A stretch of 64,000 nucleotides of DNA. It comes from an uncultured Erythrobacter sp. (GTDB lineage: Bacteria > Pseudomonadota > Alphaproteobacteria > Sphingomonadales > Sphingomonadaceae). The DNA lies in NCBI GenBank assembly GCA_947488155.1, contig CANKYK010000001.1, positions 1,739,991 to 1,803,990 of the forward strand. The letters run 5' to 3'. The translations under genes were made by a program, and so were the position numbers. Below the pieces are notes generated by a model. It was given only the letters and a program-made list of their open reading frames with translations, was not told where the DNA came from and searched no databases. Of this stretch, positions 44,862 to 52,489 are shown piece after piece. Each line of letters starts with the position of its first letter. Position 1 is the first letter of the stretch.

Positions 44862-45407
44862 ATGACAGCCACTATCGAGGAGCGGACTGCGCATGGCCGT
44901 GGTCAAGGTGTTTTTGCTCTTGATCCGTTTAGAAAAGGCGACGTTCTCTATGTGGGTGTGCTCGATGATAGACCGATCAGCAATCACTCACACGCCTCGC
45001 AGATCAGCAAGACCGAGTTCGGTTTCCACAAAGGGCTGAGCTCCAAGTTCAACCATTCGTGCAACCCAAATTGCGGTATCGTAATCAATGATACTGGTGG
45101 CCATAATATTGTGGCGATGTGCGATATCGCAGCCGCTGACGAAGCCACATATGATTATGCCATGCGCAATTACCGGATCGAACATTTCGCAGGTCCATGC
45201 GTTTGTGGACACGCGAATTGCCGCGGGTCGATAACCGGCTGGCAAGATCTACCTCAGCGCCGCAAGGACGATTACGCGGGATACGTCGCGCCTTATCTGA
45301 TCGAAATGGATATTGAGGACGCAGCAATCATTCTTCACGCTGAGGCAGCCTCAGCTCTTGAATGTAATGGTCCTGCACCAACGGTGGGTTTGCCGACGGC
45401 GCAATAG
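44862..45407 (+). CDS. SET-domain protein lysine methyltransferase
   Basis: A 181-residue protein. A SET domain spans residues about 5-130: AHGRGQGVFALDPFRKGDVL, the NHSCNPNC block (64-71) and TYDYAMRN, which carries the catalytic-type Tyr. A post-SET Cys motif (GPCVCGHANCRG, Cys113/115/120) follows and probably binds zinc with the Cys of NHSC. SET proteins methylate lysines. In bacteria targets include ribosomal or histone-like proteins or, in some pathogens, host histones. The target here is unknown. AAGGA precedes the ATG. Confidence 0.85.
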   Translation: MTATIEERTAHGRGQGVFALDPFRKGDVLYVGVLDDRPISNHSHASQISKTEFGFHKGLSSKFNHSCNPNCGIVINDTGGHNIVAMCDIAAADEATYDYAMRNYRIEHFAGPCVCGHANCRGSITGWQDLPQRRKDDYAGYVAPYLIEMDIEDAAIILHAEAASALECNGPAPTVGLPTAQ

Positions 45408-45490
45408 CATACGACTTCAGACTGAAATGAATTCGTGCCCCTTGCAGCCCGGATACCGTCGAATTTCCACCTAAAGTAGGAAAAATCATC

Positions 45491-45745
45491 ATGACGCCAG
45501 ACAAATTTCTTCCGCGCTGCCATCCGCACATGTTGGGTGAGCAAGGCAGTGTGGATGTTTACCAATGTGAGGCATTGGCGCAAGACATGACCGAGCTTCG
45601 TGAGATGGGCATTATTCTTACGCTGGTTGGAAGCTACACGGTTGGTCCCTACCGATACACCAATCTCGTCGATGCCCTCTCCCAAGTTCGCAGCAACATC
45701 CCATGTAACGAAAAGCAGCCCCCGCCGACTAGCGGCGAGGGCTGA
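45491..45745 (+). CDS. Small hypothetical protein
   Basis: An 84-residue soluble protein, third in line after the SET gene (84-base gap). Two cysteines near the N-terminus (PRCHPHM and VYQCEALA) are notable. The end of the gene lies in a 12-base-pair hairpin (CAGCCCCCGCCG with CGGCGAGGGCTG) that may stop transcription, although it has no T-run. No family was recognised. Confidence 0.55.
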   Translation: MTPDKFLPRCHPHMLGEQGSVDVYQCEALAQDMTELREMGIILTLVGSYTVGPYRYTNLVDALSQVRSNIPCNEKQPPPTSGEG

Positions 45746-45874
45746 AGTTGGAGATCAAGAAGCAACATTGCCCCCGAATCCCTTGGGTCGCATCTTTGCA
45801 GGCTTCAACTGCATCTCTTCAAAATGTATTAGGTCGCGACCGCTTTCACGTATCCAACCTTCTTGGCGAACTCC

Positions 45875-46129
45875 TCAGCTAGGCTGATTGCGAGCCTGTT
45901 CTTCCTGGCTCTGCTCGTCGCTCTGCTGGTGTTGAAGGTTGATGGCGCTTTTGTTGCTACCATCGACTTCACTGGTTTCGAACCCATAGCGCTGGCCGAT
46001 GGTTGGCTCTTGAGCCTCTTGCTGCAAGCCTGACTTGCTGAACGGCAGAGCATCTCCGCCTTCTTCAGGGGTAATTGTACCAGAACCGCTCCCAGCGTCG
46101 TAGCTCTTGATTTTACCGAAGTGTGTCAT
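45875..46129 (-). CDS. Cold-shock-domain-like protein
   Basis: An 84-residue protein. THFGKIKSYDAGSGSGTITP then EEGGDALPFSKSGL aligns with the first strands of a CspA-type domain. GQRYGFETSEVDG and SAINLQHQ match the last strands. The RNP1 aromatics (KGFGFI) are replaced by GSGSGTI, and the tail is Gln/Glu-rich and disordered. It may bind RNA weakly or in another way. Such variants are common in sphingomonads as I recall. Confidence 0.75.
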   Translation of the reverse strand: MTHFGKIKSYDAGSGSGTITPEEGGDALPFSKSGLQQEAQEPTIGQRYGFETSEVDGSNKSAINLQHQQSDEQSQEEQARNQPS

Positions 46130-46403
46130 CGATCATTCCTTCAATCGAGTGTGCAGCGCGCCAGGATCGACCCGACTGCGACTAAGAGGCGGAACTGAAG
46201 GAAATGGCTTCTCGCGTAGGAAGCCCTAGACCGTCGATTGCGACAGGTAGCTGGTAGGTAGATGGCTATGGCTAGGGGAACTTACAACCCACAATCAATT
46301 GATCGCGCTATTCCTATCGCGTCCACACATGGATCGAATCTAGGCGGACGTTCATTTCAGCTCGAACTAAGGAGTGCCGAGCGTTGGCTCCGTGATTTCT
46401 TCG

Positions 46404-47048
46404 CTATTGATCGGACTGTCCAAAGTCACCAATGCAATTAAACAATGCCTTCCGAGTATCTGTCAGAGTAGCATATCGATCGCATTCTTCTAAGGCAGAA
46501 AGAGCAATCTCGACCATCTTGTCGAAGTAGGCGGAAACTCTATCGTCTTGATTGCACTCGTCGACAGCCCGACGCCAAAACTCGCCGTTGCCGTTCGAAG
46601 CTTCGATGTACAGTTCGTCGAAAAAACAATCTCGTGTACTCGGAATAAAATCCGGATCAGGCTCAACAATAAAGCGGGTTTGTTGCGGAAAAATTGTCTG
46701 ATCCAAAGCAATCAGATCGTTCCATCTCTCAAGTGGTGCACTACCGGACATGGTCTTGGAGCTAAGGCCTCCGGAGGTATTGCCTGATCGCCGCCAGCGC
46801 TGGTCTTTCACTCTGATCAAAACGACGCGTTCTTTGTAGTCCACCTGAAGTTCAATGGATATTGCTCCAACATCTTGCGGCATAAAGGTGGCGCGACGAG
46901 TGCTTTGGCTTTCCCAATCGAGGTTCGGAATCGGTGTGTAGTCGGCCCAATCATCTGGATTCGGCGGGGTGTCCTTTGACCCTAAAGCCAATGACGGGCT
47001 CGACAATCCCAATGCTAGGATAGCTATAGGTAGGTGCAGTTGAGACAT
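46404..47048 (-). CDS. Secreted hypothetical protein
   Basis: A 214-residue protein with a signal peptide (residues 1-22, LPIAILALGLSSPSLALG). The mature part has mixed alpha/beta character and five cysteines (RDCFFDE, DECNQDD, EECDRYA, FNCIGDF), which suggests disulfides in the periplasm. No family was recognised. It is followed upstream by about 330 bases with no gene except repeat copy C. Confidence 0.65.
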   Translation of the reverse strand: MSQLHLPIAILALGLSSPSLALGSKDTPPNPDDWADYTPIPNLDWESQSTRRATFMPQDVGAISIELQVDYKERVVLIRVKDQRWRRSGNTSGGLSSKTMSGSAPLERWNDLIALDQTIFPQQTRFIVEPDPDFIPSTRDCFFDELYIEASNGNGEFWRRAVDECNQDDRVSAYFDKMVEIALSALEECDRYATLTDTRKALFNCIGDFGQSDQ

Positions 47049-47210
47049 GGGTGATCCTCTAACTTAAACTGGATCGTAACGATTGATATTGAGAACGGCT
47101 AGGTCAACTTTCCAAGTCACTCTGAATTTTAAGCCACGCCAACGAAGCTTCGGCAAGTTTTGGGTCGTGAGCAGCCAGTCGGCTTTCATCGGATTGACCG
47201 ACCGAACTGT

Positions 47211-47273
47211 CGGCCCGCTGTTAAACCGTGGCAAGAATGCGAAAACTGGCGGCTTCTGGGGTGGAAAGCGGAC
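47211..47273. repeat. Dispersed palindromic repeat, copy C (long form)
   Basis: GGCCCGCT-like left end near 47212-47219 and AGCGGAC right end (47267-47273), with TTCTGGGGTGGAAAGCGGA at 47254-47272 nearly identical to copies A and B. The core length is similar to copy B. Confidence 0.45.
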
Positions 47274-47368
47274 GGTCGATTGAACGACTTACGACTCAAT
47301 TCTCGGGGCCTTTTCTTTTTTCTGCTTGAGACTTAGTTTACCCTTCAGCACATTGGGGATTGTGCAGT

Positions 47369-47376
47369 GGGGGGGG
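47369..47376 (+). promoter_or_regulatory. G8 homopolymer at the start of the paralogue operon
   Basis: Eight G residues lie 5-12 bases before the preferred GTG start (47382), so they form the ribosome-binding segment. If the GTG at 47367 is the start, they lie in codons 1-4. Slippage here would alter translation of the first gene and perhaps of the coupled chain. Confidence 0.45.
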
Positions 47377-47381
47377 AATGG

Positions 47382-47954
47382 GTGTCACTCGAAGACTTTT
47401 ACTTCATCAGCCAGATCGTCGCGGCCTTAGGGATCATTCTATCGCTGATTTTTGTCGGCTTGCAAATTCGCCACAGCACAAAGCAGGCGAAAGCTGACGC
47501 AGCCGATACCGCTCATCGAAACTTCACCGACTGGTACGAAAGTATAACTCCGGAACAAGTAGCCCTTAACACGCAAGCTATGCGAGACTTCTCGTCACTC
47601 AAAGGCGAAGAACAACAGCTTGTGTACGCTTTCGCGATGCGAATGTTGATCAACTTTCACGAGGTGCATTCCAAATGGTCTGATGGCTCGTTCCCGGATG
47701 ACCGATGGGAATTTTGGGACGCCTGGATTTCGACGGTTATGTCTCCACTATTCGACCGTGTTTGGGCGGATCGCGGCTACATGTTTTCAGCTGCATTTAA
47801 GAGCTACATTGACGCAAAACTGGTCGAAGGCGACGAACCGAAACAGGGGTCGCCTTTGGAGTTAGCCCGCCGCGAGGCCGACGGCGCGAAGCATGCACCC
47901 ATTCCCAATGCTCCCCCAAACGAAGAGCACTCTTCAAAGGCGGGTGACCAATGA
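47382..47954 (+). CDS. Tandem single-span membrane paralogue 1
   Basis: A 190-residue protein. I chose the GTG at 47382, because the product then begins VSLEDFYFISQIVAALGI, aligned with the ATG-started paralogues; a GTG at 47367 is in frame. One membrane span covers residues about 8-28. A basic helix follows (QIRHSTKQAKADAADTAHRN) and then an all-helical cytoplasmic domain with Trp-rich motifs (HSKWSDGSFPDDRWEFWDAW). The C-terminal 40 residues are low-complexity. No catalytic motif is visible. It is the first of eight, and its stop overlaps the next start (ATGA). Confidence 0.8.
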   Translation: MSLEDFYFISQIVAALGIILSLIFVGLQIRHSTKQAKADAADTAHRNFTDWYESITPEQVALNTQAMRDFSSLKGEEQQLVYAFAMRMLINFHEVHSKWSDGSFPDDRWEFWDAWISTVMSPLFDRVWADRGYMFSAAFKSYIDAKLVEGDEPKQGSPLELARREADGAKHAPIPNAPPNEEHSSKAGDQ

Positions 47955-48487
47955 CGCTCGAAGACTTTTACTTCATCAGTCAGATTGTGGCGGCGTTGGG
48001 CATCATGCTCTCGCTCATATTTGTCGGTTTGCAAGTGCGTCAGAACACGCGTCAGGCCAAAGCAGATGCTGCGCAGGCGGTGCATGACAATTTCGCCAAG
48101 TGGTATCTGTCCTTCTCCGAACACCCACATCTTTCGAATATAGGGATCAAAGGCTTGGCGGGTCTCGACAATTTGACGCCGGAAGAGACGATGCACTTCA
48201 TCACGAGCATCCTCGCCGTCATATCCTACACCCAGAGCGCGTTCTACAAATGGCGCGAGGGGGATCTGGACGATGAGCTTTGGCGCAGTTGGGAGCGATC
48301 CTCGCTCTCCTATCTCGACACCAAGGGCGGCAAGGAGACGTGGGCGATCCGCAAATATGCGTTCACGCCTGAATTTGTGGACTATGTAGAGGCCAATCTC
48401 CTGAACACGCCTTTGCCCGAAGGCGCGCGGCCATGGGTGGCAAGGCAGAGCGCAGCGGAGCCTCAACAAGCGAAGGACACTGCATGA
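47951..48487 (+). CDS. Tandem single-span membrane paralogue 2
   Basis: A 178-residue protein opening MTLEDFYFISQIVAALGIML. The span at residues 8-29 is followed by QVRQNTRQAKADAAQAVHDN. The helical domain carries TQSAFYKWREGDLDDELWRS, which recurs almost unchanged in paralogue 3, and ends with a YVEANLLNTPLPEG motif. The overlap with both neighbours is four bases. The closest relative in the array is paralogue 3. Confidence 0.85.
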   Translation: MTLEDFYFISQIVAALGIMLSLIFVGLQVRQNTRQAKADAAQAVHDNFAKWYLSFSEHPHLSNIGIKGLAGLDNLTPEETMHFITSILAVISYTQSAFYKWREGDLDDELWRSWERSSLSYLDTKGGKETWAIRKYAFTPEFVDYVEANLLNTPLPEGARPWVARQSAAEPQQAKDTA

Positions 48488-49041
48488 CCCTCGAAGATTT
48501 CTACTTCATCAGCCAGATCGCAGCGGCGGTTGGGATCATGCTGTCGCTGATCTTTGTTGGATTGCAGGTCCGCCAAGCCAATGAGCAGGCGCGCAAGGCT
48601 GAGGCGGCGAGGCGGGCCGATGCGACGCAGGCAGTGCATGATAACTTTGCCAATATGTATCTGACTTTCGGTTCCAATCTGGAAGTGGCCGATGCGGCGA
48701 CCAAGGGGCTGAAAGAGCCCGACGCCCTTACCGATGGCGAGAACATGGTGCTGCTGTCGGGCCTGATGGCAGGGATGTCCTACACGCAAAGCGCATACTT
48801 CAAATGGCAAGAAGGAGATTTGTCGGATGAGCTGTGGCGTGCGTGGCAGAACTCACAAGTTTCCTACCTCACAACTCCTGGCGGCAAACGCTTTTGGGAA
48901 GGACGCAAGAGCAATTTTGATCCTGCATTTGTCGAGTATGTCGAGGCTAACCTGATCGACCAGACCCTGCCAGAGAACTTCGCGCCCTGGCTTGATCACC
49001 AGGGTGAGGGTGAACCAGCAAACCCAGAGGCCGAGCAATGA
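48484..49041 (+). CDS. Tandem single-span membrane paralogue 3
   Basis: A 185-residue protein from the ATG at 48484, which overlaps the previous stop by four bases. It begins MTLEDFYFISQIAAAVGIML. Compared with paralogue 2 it has an insertion after the span (ANEQARKAEAARRADATQ). It keeps TQSAYFKWQEGDLSDELWRA and YVEANLIDQTLPENFAPW. The end is a short acidic linker (GEPANPEAEQ). Confidence 0.85.
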   Translation: MTLEDFYFISQIAAAVGIMLSLIFVGLQVRQANEQARKAEAARRADATQAVHDNFANMYLTFGSNLEVADAATKGLKEPDALTDGENMVLLSGLMAGMSYTQSAYFKWQEGDLSDELWRAWQNSQVSYLTTPGGKRFWEGRKSNFDPAFVEYVEANLIDQTLPENFAPWLDHQGEGEPANPEAEQ

Positions 49042-49643
49042 CCGACGAAACCGAACTGACGCCGCAGCCGGAAGTAGAAAAGGGCCTCTCCCCACGCCTG
49101 CAATCCGCTGCATTACTGGCTGAGATCATAGCCGCACTCGCGATTATCGTTTCGCTGATTTTTGTTGGCCTCCAAATTCGGCAGAACACACAGGCCACTC
49201 GCGCGGCGTCGGCGTTTGAGGTCAATCGCATGATGGCTCAAAATACACTTGGCTACTCTCTGGATTCGAATGCCGCGCTGCTGAATCGCAAACTCTTGGA
49301 CCCAACAACCGCGATTGAGGATTACACTGAAGAAGAACGAGCCCGTGCAGACATGCTGATCCTCGGCACTGTCCAAGCGCACCTTGCGACGTTTCGTCTC
49401 TATCAGGAAGGAAGCCTGTTGCAGCGCGATTGGGAAGTGCACGGGAGCTGGGCCGCTCATTACCGACGATTGCCTCTTGTAGAACTCTATTATGACAGCA
49501 CTATCGCAGCGGGCTTGTACGATGCAGAGTATATCGCAGAACTCGACCGACTTGATGTGCTGATCGGTGAAGATACACCGCGTCTCAGCGACTACGCACC
49601 CACCGTCATCACCGGAGATACGGAAGCGGGAGGCGAGAAATGA
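49038..49643 (+). CDS. Tandem single-span membrane paralogue 4
   Basis: A 201-residue protein with a 20-residue N-terminal extension (MTDETELTPQPEVEKGLSP) before the span (AALLAEIIAALAIIVSLIFV). The conserved GLQIRQNTQATRAASAFEVN follows. The C-terminal domain is divergent and more acidic (IGEDTPRLSDYAPTVITGD). The stop overlaps the next start by four bases. It is the most divergent N-terminus of the set. Confidence 0.82.
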   Translation: MTDETELTPQPEVEKGLSPRLQSAALLAEIIAALAIIVSLIFVGLQIRQNTQATRAASAFEVNRMMAQNTLGYSLDSNAALLNRKLLDPTTAIEDYTEEERARADMLILGTVQAHLATFRLYQEGSLLQRDWEVHGSWAAHYRRLPLVELYYDSTIAAGLYDAEYIAELDRLDVLIGEDTPRLSDYAPTVITGDTEAGGEK

Positions 49644-50233
49644 CCCTCGAAGAAATCTACTACATTGGCCAGACCGTCGCGGTGGCTTTAATCTTCCCCA
49701 CGCTGGTTTTTCTCGCGATCCAGAACCGGCAATCGCAAAAGCAGATGGACCGAGCCAATGAGATCGCGCGTGCGGAGTTCTCGGGCCGCTTTCTCACGAC
49801 CCATAAAGAACTAACTTTGCGCATGGTCGATGATATCGATCTGGGGCGCGCCTTTCGAGAATTTACGGTCGAGAACAAGCGCATTGAAGATCCCGACACA
49901 CTCAACCGGCTGCTTGGCTGGTTTGCGTCTTATTACACATTGTGGATGGATGTACATGAGGCCAACAAGCTCGGCCTGGTTGATGATCTCACCCTCAGGG
50001 TCGTCAAGGGCAATATGGGTTTGTACCTGACCTTTCCTGTCGTCTGGAAGTTTGTCTTGAACGTGACTTCGCAAAGAGAGCTTGAGGCAGGTCATTATGA
50101 GGAGACCATGCCAGCGCTGATTGCTCTGAGAGACGCAGCGCTTGCTCGCCCAACCGACTTTGTGGACCGTTATTCTGCTCAGTCAGACCATAATGCAGTT
50201 ACCGCTGATAGAGCTGGAGAGGCCGCCCAATGA
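49640..50233 (+). CDS. Tandem single-span membrane paralogue 5
   Basis: A 197-residue protein beginning MTLEEIYYIGQTVAVALIFP. The span covers residues 8-28 and is followed by QNRQSQKQMDRANEIARAEF. Its helical domain has a Tyr/Trp-rich centre (LLGWFASYYTLWMDVHEANK) at the place where paralogues 2 and 3 carry the KWREGD motif. No catalytic residue pattern is visible. It is coupled to the next gene by a four-base overlap. Confidence 0.82.
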   Translation: MTLEEIYYIGQTVAVALIFPTLVFLAIQNRQSQKQMDRANEIARAEFSGRFLTTHKELTLRMVDDIDLGRAFREFTVENKRIEDPDTLNRLLGWFASYYTLWMDVHEANKLGLVDDLTLRVVKGNMGLYLTFPVVWKFVLNVTSQRELEAGHYEETMPALIALRDAALARPTDFVDRYSAQSDHNAVTADRAGEAAQ

Positions 50234-50796
50234 CCCTCGAAGAAATCTACTACATCGGCCAAACCATCGCGGTGGTGGCGATCCTCGGTTCCTTGGGTGC
50301 GATCTGGGTGCAACTGCGCAAGGATCATGCTCTGGCGCGGGCCGACGCTCAGCGCGAATTGTTGGCTGACCTCAACACGATCTACAATTACCTTGCGAAC
50401 AATCCGGATGCGGTCGACGCCATTCGAGCGTGCATTCAGGATTTTGACGGCGCGCCTTATCAAGCTCAAGTAAAGTTCGGCTATTGGGTTCATCGCTGTG
50501 TCAACTTGGCCCAGCAGGCGCACCACCTGAGAGAAGATGAGCTGATCGATCAGGAAATCTATGAAAGTGCCCTTAGGGTCGCCGTTGGCTACATCAACAC
50601 TCCGGGAGGCCGCCAGCATTGGCAGACAATTCGACTTATCTACGATAGCAAGATCCGCGCCGTACTCGATGAGGCGCAAAGTTCCATACAGGACGGTCCG
50701 AAAATATGGGATGTCTATCCCTTCTGGGCACCCGACGCCAAAGCGCTTCCTGCCGCTGATGCCGTGAATGACGCGGAACCGGGGAGCGAGAAATGA
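50230..50796 (+). CDS. Tandem single-span membrane paralogue 6
   Basis: A 188-residue protein beginning MTLEEIYYIGQTIAVVAILG. The first 37 codons are nearly identical in DNA to those of paralogue 7, although the rest of the two proteins diverges strongly. That is a mark of recent duplication or gene conversion of the membrane anchor. The helical domain has HHLREDELIDQEIYESALRV and ends in a loop with TPGGRQHW, a motif also seen in paralogues 3, 7 and 8 (TPGG). Confidence 0.84.
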   Translation: MTLEEIYYIGQTIAVVAILGSLGAIWVQLRKDHALARADAQRELLADLNTIYNYLANNPDAVDAIRACIQDFDGAPYQAQVKFGYWVHRCVNLAQQAHHLREDELIDQEIYESALRVAVGYINTPGGRQHWQTIRLIYDSKIRAVLDEAQSSIQDGPKIWDVYPFWAPDAKALPAADAVNDAEPGSEK

Positions 50797-51356
50797 CCCT
50801 CGAAGAAATCTACTACATCGGCCAAACCATCGCAGTGGTGGCGATCCTTGGTTCCTTGGGGGCGATATGGGTGCAGCTGCGCAAGGATCACGCGCTCGCT
50901 CGCGCCAATGCGCAGCAGGAATTGTTGCAGCACAATGCCAGCCATTTCGATATTCTGATTGAGCAGCCCAGCGTGCTGGCGAGCGCCCAACAATGTATTG
51001 TCGATTATGACAACGCGCCCTCTCGCCAGAAAACCGAATTTTGCGCCTATCTGCACAAGCAGGTCGCAGTTGCCGAAGCCGCGGTCTTTCTGGCTCAGGA
51101 TGAGCTTATCGCTCTGTCCTCGCTTGAGAAACTGCTCGCCTATCCCGCGCTGCTAATCGGAACGCCGGGCGGACAGCAAAACTGGGTCGCTGGACGGATG
51201 GCCTACGGGGCCGATATTGTGGCAGCGCTCGAAGACTATATGCGCGATCATCCAAGCGATCTTGATGCGTTGTATGCCGTCGCCCCGTTTCTCATTCCTG
51301 ACGAACAGGTGGACTCAAAGGCGATTGAAGCTGAGAGCAAGGAGCCTAACGCATGA
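50793..51356 (+). CDS. Tandem single-span membrane paralogue 7
   Basis: A 187-residue protein with the same anchor as paralogue 6 (MTLEEIYYIGQTIAVVAILG, then GAIWVQLRKDHALARANAQ). The helical domain differs: FCAYLHKQVAVAEAAVFLAQ, and IGTPGGQQNWVAGRMAYGAD with the shared TPGG turn. It is followed, with a four-base overlap, by the only gene of the array that is not a member of the family. Confidence 0.84.
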   Translation: MTLEEIYYIGQTIAVVAILGSLGAIWVQLRKDHALARANAQQELLQHNASHFDILIEQPSVLASAQQCIVDYDNAPSRQKTEFCAYLHKQVAVAEAAVFLAQDELIALSSLEKLLAYPALLIGTPGGQQNWVAGRMAYGADIVAALEDYMRDHPSDLDALYAVAPFLIPDEQVDSKAIEAESKEPNA

Positions 51357-51922
51357 CCGATGTCGAACTCGCGGTTAGTTTCATCGCGCTGCTGTGCGGT
51401 TTGATTTTGGCAAATGTGGCGAACAATCTCGCTGATGCGCTACGCTCTCGGCGCGATCTGCCGATCGGGTTTGTACCGTGGGCAATCAATTTCTACATCT
51501 GCGTCGCTGTCATCAACATGTTCGCGTCCGTCGCCGGAGTGAGTTTTGACTGGTCGTCTTTCGGAACGGCGCTGATCATCAATCTTTGTCTGATAGCCAT
51601 GCCATATGTCATGGTCAGCCGCTTGCTATATCCTGAGCACAAGGACCGATGGGGCTCTATCGAAGATTATTACTTGGCCAATCGCCTACTGATTATCAGC
51701 ATTATGCTGGTGCCACCGGTGTCTTACGCCCTTTCGCTACTCTACTACACGCCAGAGTTGGTGGCGACGGGGCCGATTTTGCTGTTCAACACCTTGCCAA
51801 TAGTCGCGACGCTCATTGCATTGATCCTTGTGAAAGACGTGAAATGGCATTGGGCAGGCTGGGGTTTTTTGATCATACACCGCATTGCTATGACAATTTG
51901 GCTGGCTGTGGCGACGAGCTGA
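51353..51922 (+). CDS. Multi-span membrane protein inside the paralogue array
   Basis: A 189-residue protein with about five membrane spans: residues 5-25, 43-62, 72-90, 107-128 and 138-158, plus a hydrophobic end. It has no similarity to the single-span family and no motif I recognise. It overlaps paralogue 7 by four bases and paralogue 8 starts 12 bases after it, preceded by GAGGGAGAGG. Its place inside the array suggests that it acts with the paralogues, perhaps as a shared membrane partner. That is inference. Confidence 0.78.
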   Translation: MTDVELAVSFIALLCGLILANVANNLADALRSRRDLPIGFVPWAINFYICVAVINMFASVAGVSFDWSSFGTALIINLCLIAMPYVMVSRLLYPEHKDRWGSIEDYYLANRLLIISIMLVPPVSYALSLLYYTPELVATGPILLFNTLPIVATLIALILVKDVKWHWAGWGFLIIHRIAMTIWLAVATS

Positions 51923-51934
51923 GGGAGAGGCAGA

Positions 51935-52489
51935 ATGACGCTCGAAGCGATCTATTTCATCGGGCAGACTGTGGCTGCTTTTGCCATTGTCGGCTCGCTC
52001 ATCTTCGTCGGCATCCAGTCGCGGCAAGCGGGCAGAGCAAGCGAGCTGGCAACCTTGCAGGTGATGCAGGAGCGGTTTGACGGGGTTCGCCGATTGCTGG
52101 TCGCCGATAAAGAACTTGTCGACCTCTACGACCGCGGAATGCGCGATCCAGCGCAATTGGATGATGCCGAACTCGTGCGTTTCCGCCTCTTGGTATTCAT
52201 CGCAGTTGAAGGCGCGCAGGCGAGCTTTCTGATCAAGGACAATTCTGCCCATGCACGCGCGCAATTCGAAGCTTTGGACGCACTGTTCGTTCAGGTGGTA
52301 GGGACTCCCGGCGGGCGGGCGTGGTGGTCGATGTTTGGCCAAACCATGCACCCGCAGTTTGTTGCCCATATGGACGCAATGTTATTGAATACGCCCATAA
52401 GCCGGGTGGTGACCAAGGATGACTGGATCGAGGCGCTTAACTCGCTTGCTTTAAACAAAGAGTCAGCGCGGGCACCTTCGACCCAATGA
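51935..52489 (+). CDS. Tandem single-span membrane paralogue 8
   Basis: A 184-residue protein beginning MTLEAIYFIGQTVAAFAIVG, with the span followed by GIQSRQAGRASELATLQVMQ. The helical domain keeps a VEGAQASFLIKDNSAHARAQ segment in place of the KWREGD motif, then VGTPGGRAWWSMFGQTMHP with the shared TPGG turn. It is the last member and overlaps the beta-propeller gene by four bases, which ties the array to the downstream enzymes. Confidence 0.85.
   Translation: MTLEAIYFIGQTVAAFAIVGSLIFVGIQSRQAGRASELATLQVMQERFDGVRRLLVADKELVDLYDRGMRDPAQLDDAELVRFRLLVFIAVEGAQASFLIKDNSAHARAQFEALDALFVQVVGTPGGRAWWSMFGQTMHPQFVAHMDAMLLNTPISRVVTKDDWIEALNSLALNKESARAPSTQ

Larger units (their letters stand above)
47049..47381. 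other. Intergenic region before the tandem-paralogue operon
   Basis: About 330 bases that must contain the promoter of the paralogue operon. It holds repeat copy C at 47211-47273, a T-rich stretch near 47310-47325 and a G8 tract at 47369-47376. The motif ACTTAGTTTACCCTTCAGCA near 47330 does not match a clear consensus promoter. Confidence 0.45.

Noticed and set aside
45716..45745. A terminator at the end of the small gene after SET.
   Set aside because: The hairpin is good but there is no following T-run and it overlaps the stop codon, so I mention it only in the gene entry.
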